Of a stretch of 64,000 nucleotides of DNA, positions 1-12,779 are shown one piece after another. Source of the DNA: Combretum micranthum. Lineage: Eukaryota > Streptophyta > Magnoliopsida > Myrtales > Combretaceae. A program made the position numbers and the translations under genes. The notes beneath the pieces were generated by a model. It saw only the letters and a list, made by a program, of their open reading frames with translations, was not told the origin of the DNA and did not search any database. The stretch spans positions 186,001-250,000 of the forward strand of contig JAMXBD010000811.1 of the NCBI GenBank assembly GCA_024138025.1. The letters run 5' to 3'. The stretch's first letter is position 1, and every line of letters starts with the position of its first letter.

Positions 1-3000
1 TCGCTTGCTAATCGTAGTGATATGCAGGAAAATCCAACAATTGATCGGTTTCTCCTAAAAAAAATGAAATAATAGATAGTTATTATTATACTGTTATTCA
101 TGTAATGGTTCTGGTTGTGCTTTTTTGTATCCTAGTTCAAATCCTTTCAATCCTTAATCTACTGTATGTGATTAATTAGAAGTTTTAGACTCTACAAAGG
201 TCATTTTGATTATCTTGATTCTAATTTATTTTTATCTATATATTTGAGGGGATTACATTATTTCTATTTAAAATTTATCTATATTTTATATTCTTTAATG
301 CCTATTTGTAGGGTTATTTCAAATATTAATTTACTTGTTTGTCAATCTTATCTATATCCTATCATTTATAGTGTCATATACTATAATCTGATCTCTTATT
401 TTCTTTCTAGAAATATTTTTATGGCTAATATACTTGGAGTTTCTTCTCTAAGATTGATCTAGTTAATTTATTTCTCATTTTCCTTTCCTTTTATATTTCT
501 TACATGTTTATAGAACTAGTATATATCTAATGAATTATTTTCCTTAGTCCACATAGAGGGTCGTGACATACAGCGTTCAAAGTTTAGAGTTATATTAGCT
601 AAGTTTTTATTCTTAGATCATGGCATGCATCTATTTTAATAAATATAAGTTAGGTTTTGTTATTATATATGCATGGTATGATTCATTCCTCACATGGACC
701 GAAATTATTTAATAAGTCCATAGGTTGACTAGAGGAACATTGTAATTTTCATGAATTATGTCACATGTTTCCAATCTTTTGTAATATTCAAGTTTAGTAC
801 TAGATAATTAGTGATATGTTAAAGCATAGGCATATCATTGATAATTTTTCATATTCTCATCTAATGAATGAAAAGCCTTTATGAAATAGACTAGGAAATA
901 CCTTGTTTATGAGTTCTTAGCAAAATTTCCTTAAAGACTAAGGCTGAATCAACTAGTATGATCTATGATCAAGGCATTAAGATTAGTTTCTAATGAAATA
1001 CTTATTCAAAATTGATATAGACATAGAGTTAAATAGAGATTACCTTAACTTTGGAAGGTTTTAAGTTGATGGCTTTCCACTATCTAAATGGTCGAATACC
1101 TTAATGCCTATAAGAGGTCAAAGTAAGTTTGATTTCTTTGATAAACTAAATTTATTTAGGCATATTATTACCTTTTTGGTGTGGTCTTTCTTGATAAATC
1201 CCCTTTGAAAGTCTTGATAGAGTTTCTAGTAAAAGTTTTTGTTTGGCTTTATGTATGTGGAAGTGGATGTTTTGATCTTGATATTGCCTTTAAAAAGACA
1301 TATGGGGATCACTGTTTTTGGATGGTTTGTTGCCTTCCTAAACAAAGCCAAAGTTTTCTACCTTCTTAGAATGTTTGAATATTTATAGATGTTGAATTAT
1401 AGGATGGCTTTTTGCATGGCATAAGGGGGTACTTTTTGTTTGATTTGTTTTGTTGTCTTCATTGATATTAATGTAATATTATGAAGAAAAAGTTAAGAAA
1501 AATAAATGATTCAATGGACATATGGTGACTCATGGTTCCTATAGATGTCCCAGGTTTGATTTTTTTCTTGGTTCAATGCATGGAATTTATGGCCATTACT
1601 TAAAGATTCTAGAGCGCTCTTGTCTAATTAATGTTGATATTAGTATTAATTTTCTTAGTACTTCTACAAGGAAAAAAATGGATTTCCACATGAGCTATGT
1701 TCCTTAATTTGTTTTCTCCTTGGTTTAGATTTAGTTAGGAAAACTTTCACTTGATTGGACGATTATTTAACTTAGTTTATGCAAGTGGAATTGTATTTAC
1801 ACGATTGGTTCAAGTTCTTAGGACCAGAATGTGTTGAGTCATCAGACATGACCTAAGGCTCGACTCATGCTTACTTAAAGTGACTTATAAATGATAAGAG
1901 TAATGTGATGAAATTTTCTGTTTGTCTCAATACTCGCAGTAAAGCTTAGATGTTTTTGTTTGGAAAGAACTTCTTTGATTTTGTCTTATATCCATTACTT
2001 GACTAAATTTAGAAGCAAATGGAATTTGACTAAATAAAAATCTTGATGTTGATTTGTCATTTTGATTCATGGTTAGAAGGAGGAACAAGTGGAAATGGTG
2101 ATTCAACGTCTATCTAATGCGTATCTCATTTTCCTTAGTTGGTGACCTAGAAGTTAGCCAAATTAAAAGATAAAACTGTCTTTATTTATGGACTATGTTA
2201 GATGGTTGGAAGGCTTGCAAGGTGGTCCTCACTATACATCACTATGATCCACACATTACATCAACTAAATGAGTCATTTGAAAATCACTTTCCAAGTTGT
2301 AATGAAAGGGGCGTTCATCCTCTACAAGGCTTGAAGTTGGTTTAGAATAGTCCCAAATGAAGAAAATGTTTTATATGACACAAATTCATGGGTTCTTGAA
2401 ATTTTAAGGTTGATATCTTAAGCTATCACGCAAGATATAGGATCATATGCGTTTAATTAGATCAGTTATCTCAAGTTAACTATGTTGAAATTATGCCTAA
2501 AGGTTCTATAATTTTCTTAGCTAATTTTTTATTTAAAATTTTAAATTTAAAAGTTAAGCGATTAAAATATTTTTTAGTTTCTATCTTATGCAATTAAGAA
2601 TTTTGGGTCCAGAATAGTAATTCAAGATATTATACTCATATAACTTAGAAAATTCTAACTTTCAAGACTATATTTTTAGAATTTTTATTCAAGTTTTATA
2701 AATTTAAATATCCATCTGTTTCTAGTTATATCGCGTATAATTTATTTCTAGTGATTTGACATTTGACCATATTTTAGTAGCCAACATGCTCTAGACACTA
2801 GTAGTTATATTTTTAGGCTTAATTTCATAAATTATAAATGTATCGATATCATGTTATTGACTCGTGTTACAAAATTTTGCCTTTAGTATCTTTTACTAGC
2901 TAAGAAATTTACTTGTCACAATATAAAACATAAAAAAAAAAAAAAATTGAGTGAAAAATTAGTTTTTGTTACCTAAACATCAAATTTCCTAATGTCATTT

Positions 3001-3057
3001 ATCAAATTAAATTTTCTTATTATTGGATTCAGGATAAGAAGAATCCCAGGGATGGCA
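1..3057 (-). repeat. 3' LTR of chromovirus (left copy, cut by window)
   Basis: Positions 1-1,520 align with 10,310-12,400 and positions 1,520-3,057 align with 21,725-23,286. Together these make one LTR seen twice in direct orientation around a gag-pol region. On the minus strand the LTR begins TGCCATCCC at 3,057, immediately after a polypurine tract. Its distal end lies before base 1; by comparison with the right copy about 0.8 kb is missing. The two copies differ by many transitions and by indels, including a poly-A at about 2,931-2,946 that is a trinucleotide repeat in the other copy. The insertion is therefore old. Confidence 0.85.
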
Positions 3058-3075
3058 TCCTCCGCCCATTAAAAT
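3058..3075 (-). other. Polypurine tract
   Basis: Read on the minus strand, GGGCGGAGGA immediately precedes the TG that starts the 3' LTR. This is the position and composition expected for the plus-strand primer of a Ty3/gypsy element. Confidence 0.7.
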
Positions 3076-3079
3076 AAGC

Positions 3080-4420
3080 TTTGCTTTCAAAGCTTCTTTG
3101 AGTACCTGATTCTTTGAATAGGTGAGGATGATTCTTTATGATTTCATCTTTTAGTTCCCATGTAGATTCTCCCATAAAACTTTGACATGTCGAATATCTT
3201 TATTCCTAAGAGTTTGCACTTTATAATTCAATGTTAGTATTGGGTGCTTGTTGTATGTTAAATTCTCTTTAAGTGTAATGGGCTATAATTCCACAATTTT
3301 GTCCGGATCAGATATGTACTTCCATAGTACTAATACATGAAATACATCATGAATTCCTAATAGGTTTGCTGGTAAAGCTAAGTGATATGTCAACTCCTCT
3401 ACTTTTTCTATTATTTCAAATGGTCTGATGTATTTGGGACTCAATTTTCCTTGCTTTTGTTTCTGATGCAAAATTTTAATTAGGTTCACTTTGAGATATA
3501 CATGATCTCCTATCTTGAATTTCAATTTTTTTCGCTTCAAATCTTCCCAACTCTTTTGTCGATCTTATGATTCTTTCATTTTCTATTTAATTATCGTAAC
3601 TTTGTTAATCATCTCTTATACTAGTCCAAGTCCCACAACTTTGTTTTCCAAATTATCCTAGAATAATGGGGACCTACATTTCATCCATATAAAGTTTCAT
3701 ATGGAGGTATTCTAATACTCGAATGGTAACTGTTGTTTTAAGCAAACTCAAGCAATGGTAAATGTTGATCCCGACTTCCTTTAAATTCCAAAATACAAGA
3801 TCTCAACATAGCCTCTTAGGTTTGTATAGTCCTTTCAGTTTGTCCATCTGTATGGGATGATATGCGATGCTAAATTGCAAACAAGTTCCTAAGGCTTTTT
3901 GTAATCCAGACCAAAATCTAGAAACTAACCTGGGTCTTTGTCAGATACTACTTTTGCTGGTACAATGTGTAGTCTAACTATTTCTCTCAAATAGATCTAT
4001 GCTAGTTTCTCCATGGCGTTTGTCATGTTGTTAGGTAGAAAGTGAGCTAAAGTAGTGACTTTACCCATTACGACCAACACAACATCATGCCCTGCATTTT
4101 TTTTGGGTAAGGAACATGCAAAGTCCATAGTAACTTCATCCCATTTCATTTTGGAATAGGTAGTGGTTGTAGTAATCCAACTAATGTTTAGTATTATGCT
4201 TTTAGCTTTTGACAAACTTCACATTTAGCAACATAGTTTGCCATATCCCTTTTCATCTCATTCCGTTTGTAAGCATTTCTCAATTCTTGGTAGGTTATAG
4301 TTTCACCTAGATGAACTGAATACTTGGAATAATGCGATTCATGCATTAACTCTTTTCTCAGACATAGGTTGTTAGGCACACATAACCTTTTATTCATCCT
4401 GAGAACTCCCTCTTCATCAA
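3080..4420 (-). pseudogene. Chromovirus integrase and C-terminal chromodomain (decayed)
   Basis: Conceptual minus-strand translation gives, in order, a zinc-binding N-terminus (4,194-4,397, with an H-x7-H spacing and CEVCQ) and an integrase core. The core holds the first acidic residue in TMDF (about 4,100), the second in VVSDKDP, and a glutamate in the QTERTIQT block. The Ty3-type C-terminal block follows at 3,283-3,540 (GDHVYLKV, GKLSPKYIRPFEI, HDVFHVLVLWKY). Below 3,283 another frame reads as a decayed chromodomain (LKENLTYNKHP, then KVLW). The sequence is broken by in-frame stops and frameshifts and cannot encode a full enzyme. Known for the family: the chromodomain places this in the chromoviruses, and the pattern is closest to Tekay/Del. 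Confidence 0.85.
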
Positions 4421-4689
4421 CTTGGAATTCTTTATGTTTCCCTTGTGGTAAATTTTGAATAATTTATTGGAAGTCAATATCTTGCCACTGAGCTTCTTTA
4501 ATCCGTTGAAGCAATGTTGGTTCCAAGATTGGATTTACTATTTTCATCTCGGAATCTTGCATAGTTAACTCTAAGCTTAACTTCTCAAAGTCCCTTATAA
4601 GTTCGCTTTATCTTATCAACATTGCAGGTACTTCTCCATAACTTTATGACTTAAAGCATCATCAATAGCATTTATCCTTCCCAAATGAT

Positions 4690-5060
4690 AATTGATGTTT
4701 ATATCATAGTCCTTAATCAATTCCAACCATCTCTATTGCCCCGTATTTAGCTCTTTTATGTAAAAAGTATTTCAAACTCTTATGATCGGTGTAAACCTCA
4801 CATGTCTGTCTATGCAGATAATGTTGCCATATCTTCAAAGCAAAAACAAAAGTTGCTAATTCTAGGTCATGGGTAGGATAATTCATTTCATGTGGTTTCA
4901 GTTACCTTAACGCATGTGCTATCAATTTCCCATTTTACATCAACACACATCCTAACCCGTTCTTTGATTTGTCGTTGTGTATAACAAATGGGTCTTTATC
5001 ATTTACAAAAACCAATATTGGAGCCGATACTAATCTTTCCTTTAATTCCTAAAAACTCTA
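4690..5060 (-). pseudogene. Retrotransposon RNase H region (decayed)
   Basis: Minus-strand translation shows the Ty3/gypsy RNase H block: FVIHNDKSKNGLGCVLM, then [25 protein letters not shown] and [10 protein letters not shown]. The acidic residue in HNDKS, the ELA glutamate and the TDH aspartate are still visible. At least two in-frame stops replace glutamine-like positions (in LM-stop-NGK and ALR-stop-LKP), consistent with C-to-T decay on the coding strand. It lies between reverse transcriptase and integrase, the normal Ty3/gypsy order. Confidence 0.8.
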
Positions 5061-5099
5061 TTCTCGCTTTTCATTCTATTCAAACTTTTCATTCTTCCC

Positions 5100-6000
5100 T
5101 GTCAACTACGCTAACGGTCATGCTATCTTAGGAAAATCATGAATGAATTTTCTATAATACCCAACCAATCCCAAAAAGATTCTCACTTCTGTCACCATTT
5201 CTAGTCTTTTCCATTCTACTATAGCTTTAATTTTCTTAGAATCCACTGATATTCCTTCTCCTAACACTACATGTCCATGAAAGGATATTCGTTTAGCTAA
5301 AGCTCGCATTTGGACAATTTGGCATAAAGTTGATTTTCCCTTAGCATTTTTAGCACCATTTGCAAGTGTTCATCATGTTGTTCTTTTGACTTGGAATGTA
5401 ATAGTATGTCATTTATAAAGACAATCACACAAACATCTAACAAAGGTCGAAAAATTCAATTCATTAAATCCATAAAACAATTGGTACATTTGTCAACCCG
5501 AATGACATTATTAAAAATCGGTAATGTCCATAACGAGTCTGAAAGGCAATTTTAGGCACATCTTCTGCCTTTATCGTTATGTGGTGGTGCCTTGATTTCA
5601 AATCAATACGAGAAAATATTTTTGCTTCTCGAAACTAATCGAATAAATCATCAATCTAAGGTAAAGGGTACAAGTTTTTGATAGTAACACGATTCAAATC
5701 CCTCTTATCAATACACAGCCTCATAGCTCCATCCTTTTTCTTTACAAATAATATTGGTGTCTCCCATGACGACACACTAGGACGAATAAATCCTTTATCA
5801 AGCAATTCTTGTAGTTGCACCTTTAACTCTTTTAATTCTATAGGTGCCATTCTATATGGTGGTTTTGATATCAGTTCAGTCTCCAATATCAAATCTATAG
5901 TGAACTCAACTTTTTTTAGTGGCGATAAACCTAGTAATTCTTCTAAAAATTTGTATGGTTGTTCATTCACAATTTTAATTATTTGTATATGCGGTTTGTC
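5100..6000 (-). pseudogene. Ty3/gypsy reverse transcriptase (decayed)
   Basis: A 104-codon open stretch at 5,656-5,970 holds the N-terminal RT blocks ([47 protein letters not shown]). Downstream frames continue with DVPKIAFQTRYGHYRFLIM. The polymerase active-site block reads FIND at 5,402-5,422, so the family's paired aspartates are not intact; an Asn stands where the first Asp is expected. The 5,118-5,309 stretch is the thumb region (FLGLVGYYRKFI). Frameshifts and stops separate these pieces. The product would be non-functional. Confidence 0.88.
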
Positions 6001-6139
6001 ACATCTCCTCCCAAAGCGTACATTATGCTTTTATCCATGTCATGAATCATTTCCCCTATTTCCTCAAGATTCATTATTTCTGTTTAATTTCCTTTTATAA
6101 CTTCCCCATAAAATTCAACTCTCTTCCCTTTAGAATTAA

Positions 6140-6460
6140 GGAAGGAAACAGTCTTTGGTCTGCAATCTACCTTAGCCTTTTCAACTTACAACCAAGTCAT
6201 TCTCAAGATAACATCATACTTTTGCATGTCTATTAATATCAAGTCAGTTGAACTTTCTTATTCAGTAACTTCTATAGGACATTCTTTTATCATTTCACAT
6301 GTTATGGCCATGCCTTCTATAGGATAGAAACTCCTAATCCCTTTTTCATCTTTTCATTAGACATTCCTATCCTTTTTGTTAATCCGGTATTGATGAAAGA
6401 ATGTATAGCACCGGCATCAAACAATGCATATGCAGAATTGTCTTTTATTTATATCATCCC
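6140..6460 (-). pseudogene. Retroviral-type aspartic protease (decayed)
   Basis: Minus-strand translation at about 6,394-6,441 gives ALFDAGAIHSFI. This is the family's active-site loop with the catalytic aspartate kept but the usual Ser and Thr of the D-S-G-A-T motif both replaced. A downstream stretch (IDMQKYDVIL, KVDCRPKTVSF) fits the rest of the fold, with an interrupting stop. It lies between gag and RT as expected. Confidence 0.75.
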
Positions 6461-6599
6461 TAATTATCATTCAATTTTTTACCTATTATGACTTGACATT
6501 ACCACATTTTATCTAAGTGCACATGTGTTATCATTATTTACTTATAATAAAACATGTACCTATAATGAGTCAAGTATCCTTTATCTCCATCTCATCCCA

Positions 6600-7935
6600 A
6601 ATGGTTTCTTCATGATCCTCCTCAGGTTCACTTTCCATCACTGCTCCATGCATGGCATATACATGTGGAGTTCCAACTGATTTATTTTTGTTGTTACTCC
6701 CATCTTTTCGAGTTATGGCTCCTTCGGTACCCTTAAGTTATGATACCACAGCAATCACATTATATATACTTTATGGATGATTTGTTGAGATATGTCCAAC
6801 TTTCTTACATATAAAACAAGTAGCTCCACACTTCTTTAGACATCCACTAGCCATATGACAATTTTCTCGAAAAAAATAACATTTGTGTTGCAACTAAGGA
6901 CATTCTCTAGGATAATGAGATCCTTTGCATTTCACTTTTCGAGATGGTTTGAAAAACTGTCTTTTTAGGGACATAATTGGTTCCTGGATTGTTATATACC
7001 CTCTTTCCAATCATTTGTCCTCTTTATATATAGTTTTACTTCATATTTTTTAACACATTCAATGACTCGTGCTTTCTCAATAAGAAATGCAAAATCAGAT
7101 ATTTCAAACTTAGCCAATCTTCTTTAAAAATGTGGCTCCAATCCTAACATAAAAACTTATCGTTTTAATTCATCATTGTCTCTATAAGCATCAAGGGCAA
7201 ATTAGAGCCATTGATTAAACTCATGCTGGTACTCATCAGTAGTCCTGCTGCCTTGAGTTAAATTCATCATATCAGTACTGTATTTTGCTTTTAGACTGCT
7301 TGGGAAGTATCTCTTTACAAATTCCTTTCTAAAAACATCCCATGTTACTAATTGTGGCAAAGTCCTTCATTTAGAATCCCACCAAATTCTTGCTCTCAGA
7401 CACAACAAATAAGTTCCATAAGGGACTTTCAATGCTTCAAGCACTTGGAATACATCAGATGATATTTCAATTTATGCCAACTAGTAATCTGCTTCTTCCA
7501 GTTTACCAGGATGTCCTTTAAAATATCTGTTACGCTTGAGAAATTTAGGTAACAGATTTCTTTGTGGTCTAGACATAGGTGGTGGAGGTAATATTTCATG
7601 CTCCCTTTGAGGCAGCATATGTGCTTCTATAGCTAATTCTATAGGTTATTCTACTTCATCTTAGCCTTCAATAGGTGTTTGAGCTAGAGCAGTATGAGTT
7701 CTTACTCCTTGTGGCTCTATTAGAGGTATTGCAAGAGCCTCTATAAGTGCAATTAGTGGTACCGCTCAAGGTACTTATCCATTTTGTGGTTGAATAGCTT
7801 GTAGAATTGTTTCTAGTTGATTTTGTGGTTGAGGGGCTATATTTTGTTGTTCAGGTTATTGCTCCATACGTCTTTGCTCATTTCTCCTGGTTATAGTTCT
7901 AGGTCTTCCTCTACGATTTCTGACTTCATAAAAAC
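6600..7935 (-). pseudogene. Retrotransposon gag (decayed)
   Basis: Minus-strand translation of about 7,090-7,560 gives a clear capsid-domain pattern: PQLVTWDVFRKEFVKRYFP, then MNLTQGSRTTDEYQHEFNQW and LDAYRDNDELKR. A CX2CX4H zinc knuckle follows at about 6,775-6,830 (CFICKKVGHIS); its fourth ligand is missing, the chain continuing TNHP. N-terminal to the capsid is a Gln/Pro-rich segment starting near 7,930. Many stop codons lie at expected Gln or Trp positions. Confidence 0.8.
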
Positions 7936-8339
7936 ATACTTTATAAGGATTTTTCAAGAGACTTTAATTATCATTTTATTTAAATATTTATTATATATTT
8001 TTTATCATAATATAACTCAAAACATAACACAAAAACAAATTTACTTAACGTAACTTTATTTATTATAAAAGTACATATTACAACCCTTTTTAAATAAGAG
8101 GGGTTTCTATAAACATTAATTATAACATAATGATCACACATACAACAAATAGTTTAGTGTTATATGTACAATGCAAAATTTGCACTAACTGCATTATCAG
8201 TCTTACTACGCACAATATTATTTTCTAATACTAAAACTAACTTCCTTCCTCAAATATCTATAACAAAAAATTATTCATGCTTCCATGCAAGGCTTATGGG
8301 CTAGGATACGTGGGCCTTTTTCCTTTGTCTTAAGGATCT

Positions 8340-9290
8340 AGTTAAGGATATTCCTCATTACTAGATGATTCATTATCATCAACACTCCTTATAGACTTGC
8401 CTCAAAATGATAAATCCATTTGTCCTGGTTCATTAAGATTTATTTTACTAGGAGCTAATTGTGCCTTTTCCTGTCCAATAGGTATTACTTCCTCCATCCA
8501 ACCTCCACAAGGTAAACATGTAGGTAATTCATTTCTAGCCATAAAAGGTTCATGAATTTGATCATACAATTGATTATAAGCCAACATGTTTTTCATTAAT
8601 TCACTAGTAGTTTTTGCCTTGCCTTTTCTAACATTCCTCATTTTCATCTAACCATTGTGGACACTCATGCATTATCACTCCTGGAATTGATGGAAATTCT
8701 ATTGGCTGAAAAACTGGATTTACTCCTTCTCTTATCAATTGTTCGTAGAATGGATATGGTATAACTGGTTCTCTGGCCATCATGTCTTTTCTAGTTAGTG
8801 GTGGAAAGAATCTTTCCATGATATATTCTATTGTTTTCTCATCAAAAAATGGGTCTATATCTCTATACCCAACATGATCACTTTTTAAGTCCTGACCATA
8901 AATGATTCTTGGTCCTAACTTTTCCCAAATTTGAAAATAAGGTAGAAGTGGTCTTGGAGAATATTTTGACACTATGAATGTTACATCATCTATTTCTATT
9001 CCACCTTCTCTTCTTCTAACAATCCTTTCTAATTTATAGATAACTTCAACTGAGGTGCCTGACATAGGTAATATCCTTTCAATTCTATCTAACAAATCCC
9101 AAAATGCAAGAGACAACCCCTTCTTCCATGTGATAAATATGTAATGTAATTCTCTTGGAAGTCCATTAACTATCATGTCCTTTACTAAAACCTAAAGTGT
9201 TTGCCTATAATCATTGAGGGTTTCCATTTCCATCATAGCAAATGATTCCCACTAGGCTTTTAAAATTAATTTTTCAATCTGTTTCATGAA
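8340..9290 (-). pseudogene. Unidentified ORF between primer site and gag
   Basis: This is a minus-strand reading frame of roughly 300 codons upstream of gag. It begins around 9,287 (MKQIEKLILKA) and carries TAG codons at about 9,253 and 9,190. It is then open for 182 codons (8,628-9,176), and a frameshift near 8,630-8,645 leads into an 81-codon stretch (8,402-8,647). The composition is protein-like: mixed, charged, with Trp and Pro, for example FFDEKTIEYIMERFFPPLTR and FPSIPGVIMHECPQW. I recognise no domain. The decay style matches the neighbouring gag-pol, so it appears to belong to the element. Tekay-type elements do not normally carry a long ORF here. It could be an element-specific accessory ORF or captured sequence. 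Confidence 0.5.
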
Positions 9291-9478
9291 ATTATAAAAT
9301 TGGTCTTAATTTATTTAATTATTATTTTTCTAACTCTACCCAATTTTTGCCGTTTTTTATTTGGCATTTGCTATGGTTATAATCGTAGATACTTTACCAT
9401 CCTTTATTATTTTTATCACTACTTTCTACTTCTATCTGTATCCTTATACATTTTCATTTTTCTTATCCTTGCAACTAA

Positions 9479-9490
9479 GCTTTGATATCA
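9479..9490 (-). other. Primer binding site, tRNA-Met type (degenerate)
   Basis: The minus strand reads TGATATCAAAGC. This is two transitions away from the usual initiator-Met primer site TGGTATCAGAGC. It lies a few bases inside the right LTR, where the minus-strand primer site belongs. Confidence 0.75.
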
Positions 9491-10509
9491 ACTTTTCTTT
9501 CATGCCTTAAGAAGTACCTTAGTTGTATCATCTTATTGTGTAACTATATGATGTCTTAAAAACTTCTCAACTTATGACTTTGGTCATCAGAGAGATACAC
9601 TAGTAGGTGATTCAATTAAGCCACACCATGGAGTATGATTACAACATGATCTTTTAGGTTGCTTTGATAAGAAACAATGCATACCTATAAGATACATTAC
9701 TAACAACTACACATCAAAGGTTACATTTGGATGATCAGCTATGCCTAGGAGAGACTAAGAATTAAGGATAAAAGGTACCATTTGGATATAAAATCATTTT
9801 GCTTTTAACCTTGAAACTTAGAAACACCATTAAAAGTTAATGATTTCATGTTAATACCAGGGACGACTTCCTTCGTTGTCTACTTAGTTCCCATGGAACC
9901 AACAGAACAAAGGTAAACTTTTATATAACTAGGAATATTTCATTTAGAAAAATCAAGTGTATACTAGAGATATAAAATATTAATACGTAGCATGCTACCA
10001 CTTTATAATGCAAATTATACAGTTCATGCAATGCGTGATGTTTTCATTTGAAGGCCTTGAATTATTAGGTTAATTCTATATACGACCACACAATTTCATA
10101 CGAAATTCTCAATATAATTTCAACCAGTAGTTAAGATACAATTAGTCATCACTTTTATTGTCATACTATTGATGGTAGAACATACACCATTCGGCACACA
10201 TGCCCCAAACCCAAAATGCATATCCTTTTTTATATCTGTAGATATTATCATCTACTGTTATATTACAAACACAATTAGTATGACAGACCAAAGTTACTCA
10301 CCTATTCATTTTTAGTTGCTAATCATAGTAATCTTTGTGAAAATCCAAAAACTGGTCGGTTTCTCCAAAGAAATGGAATAATACATATTTATTATTATAC
10401 TGTTATTCATATAATGGTTCTACTTGCGCTGTTTTGTATCCTAATTCAAATCATTTTAATCCTTAATCTACTTTATGTGATTAATTAGAAGTTTTAGACT
10501 TTATAAAGG

Positions 10510-11040
10510 TCAAGTTTTTATAGTAAAGTTATAAATTTTATGTAAGAGAAGTCTTCCTATAATTCTTAAATGTCAATTTTAACTGTACAAAGTTAAATTG
10601 TACCTATTATATTTATTTTTGTTTTGTTTTAAAACATGAACAGTAAATTTGAAGCTTATAAAGTTTTCTATTTTTCTAATTTTAGTACAAAATTCGTATT
10701 ATTGGACTTTTCTTATAAAAAATGCTTTAATTGATTTCAAATACATGTTTTTATTGTGAAATTTTCAATCAAGCCTATATTACTCCTTTTAACTTGGATT
10801 TTTGCATATGAATAGGCACTAGAAAGCTTGTTTGGAGTACTATATGATTTTTATCTTACTTTGTTCCATATGTATGTTTTACTTATTTTATGAATGCCAA
10901 TAGTTATGTTAAGACATTCTTAAGTCTTATTTTGCTTAATAACTTTATTATTAAGCTTTTATTGTTTTTGTAGGTCTTTTAGTATGACAACACTATAGTA
11001 GCTGATATTCATTATTTAATAATTATTTTTATTTTGTTTC
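10510..11040. other. About 530 bp indel between the two LTR copies
   Basis: The left LTR runs directly from AAAGGTCA to TTTTGATTATCTTGATTC at about 200-220. The right LTR carries about 530 extra AT-rich bases between the equivalent points. I see no terminal repeats or coding sequence, so a deletion in the left copy is as likely as an insertion in the right. Confidence 0.6.
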
Positions 11041-12779
11041 TCTTGATTCTAATTTATTTTTATCTGTATATTTGAGGGGATTCCATTATTTCTATTTAAA
11101 ATTTATCTATATTTTATATTCTTTAAGGTCTCTCTTGTAAGGTAATTTCAAATATTAATTTACTTTGTTTGTCAACTTTATCTATACATGTATTTTTAAA
11201 ATTCCTATCATTTATAGAGTGACATACTATAATCTAATCTCTTATTTTGTTTCTAGAAATATTTTTGTGGCTAATATACTTGGAGTTTCTTCTCTAAGAT
11301 TGATCTAGTTAATTTATTTCTCATTTTCCTTTCCTTTTATATTTCTTACATGTTTATAGAACTAGTATATATCTAATGAATTATTTTCCTTAGTCCACAT
11401 AGAGGGTCGTGACATATAGTGTTCAAAGTTTAAGGTTCTATTAGCTAAATTTTTATTCTTAAATCGTGGCATGCATCCATTTTGATAAGTATAAGTTAGG
11501 TATTGTTATAATATATGCATGATATGATTCATTCCTCACATGGACCGAAATTATTTAAAAAGTCCATAGGTTGATTAAAGGAACATTTAATTTTCATGAA
11601 TTATGTCACATGTTTCCAATCTTTGATAATATTCAAGTTTAGTACTAGATAATTAGTGATATGTTTTCAATAAGATCATGGCTATAATATTAGTATGTTA
11701 AAGCATAGGCATATCATTGATAATTTTTCATATTATCATCCAATGAATGAAATATAAACTAGACTAGGAAACACCTTGTTTATGAGTGCTTAGCTAAATT
11801 TTCCTTAAAGTCCAAGGCTGAATCAACTAGTATGATCTACGATCAAGGCATTAAGATTAGTTTGTAATGAAATACTTATTCAAACTTGACATAGACATAC
11901 AGTTAAATAGAGATTACCTTAACTTTGGAAGGTTTGAAGTTGATGGCTTTCCACTATATAGATGATTGAATACCCTAATGCATATAATAGGTCAAAGTAA
12001 GTTTGATTTCTTTGAAAAGTAAATTTGTTTAGGCATATTCTTACCTTTTGGTGTGGTCTTCCTTGATAAATCCCATTTGAAAGGCTTGCTAGAGTTTCTA
12101 GTAAAAGTTTTTGTTTGGATTTGTTTGTATGGAAGTGGATCTTTTGATGTTGATATTGCCTTTAAAAAGACATAGGGGGGTCAAGATTTTTTGATGATTT
12201 GTTGCCTTCCTAGACAAACCCAAAGTTTTCTACCTTCTTAAAATATTTGAATATTTATGGATATTGAATTGTAGGATGGCTTTTTGCATAACACAAATGG
12301 GTACTTTTTGTTTGATTTGTTTTGTTGTCTTCATTTGATAATAATGTAATATTATGAAGAAAAATTAAAAAAAAAAATGATTTGATGGACAAATGGTGAT
12401 CACAGTTACACTACAGGAATTTTTACACTTTGATCATATTAATTAAATGTTGGGTAAAAAATATCATTGGTTACGTTTGCAAATAACTTTTAGCTTATAT
12501 GAGATATTGATTTGATTTGCGACTTTTAGCTTATAGTAAACGTTACCAATTTATTTTATTAAAAAATTAAAAAAATTATTTTATTAAAAATTCTAAATAA
12601 ACTTAAAATAAAAACCTTTCTTTAGAATCCCGCCATTTTTAGGTATATGTTTATTAGAAAAATCAAAAAAGAAAAGAGCCATCGTGGATCGGCTTGGCAT
12701 GAAGTTTAGAGCACACTTTACTCTTTAGTATTTAGTATTTACTTTAGGGCACTTTCTTATTTCTCCATCGCATTCCTAC

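Noticed and set aside
244..462. 72-codon open frame on the plus strand
   Set aside because: It lies in the left LTR, its counterpart in the right LTR is broken by indels, and the translation is Leu/Ile/Tyr-rich as expected from AT-rich non-coding sequence.
5678..6236. Plus-strand open frames of 140 and 64 codons
   Set aside because: They are antisense shadows of the retrotransposon RT and protease regions; the minus strand carries the conserved motifs.
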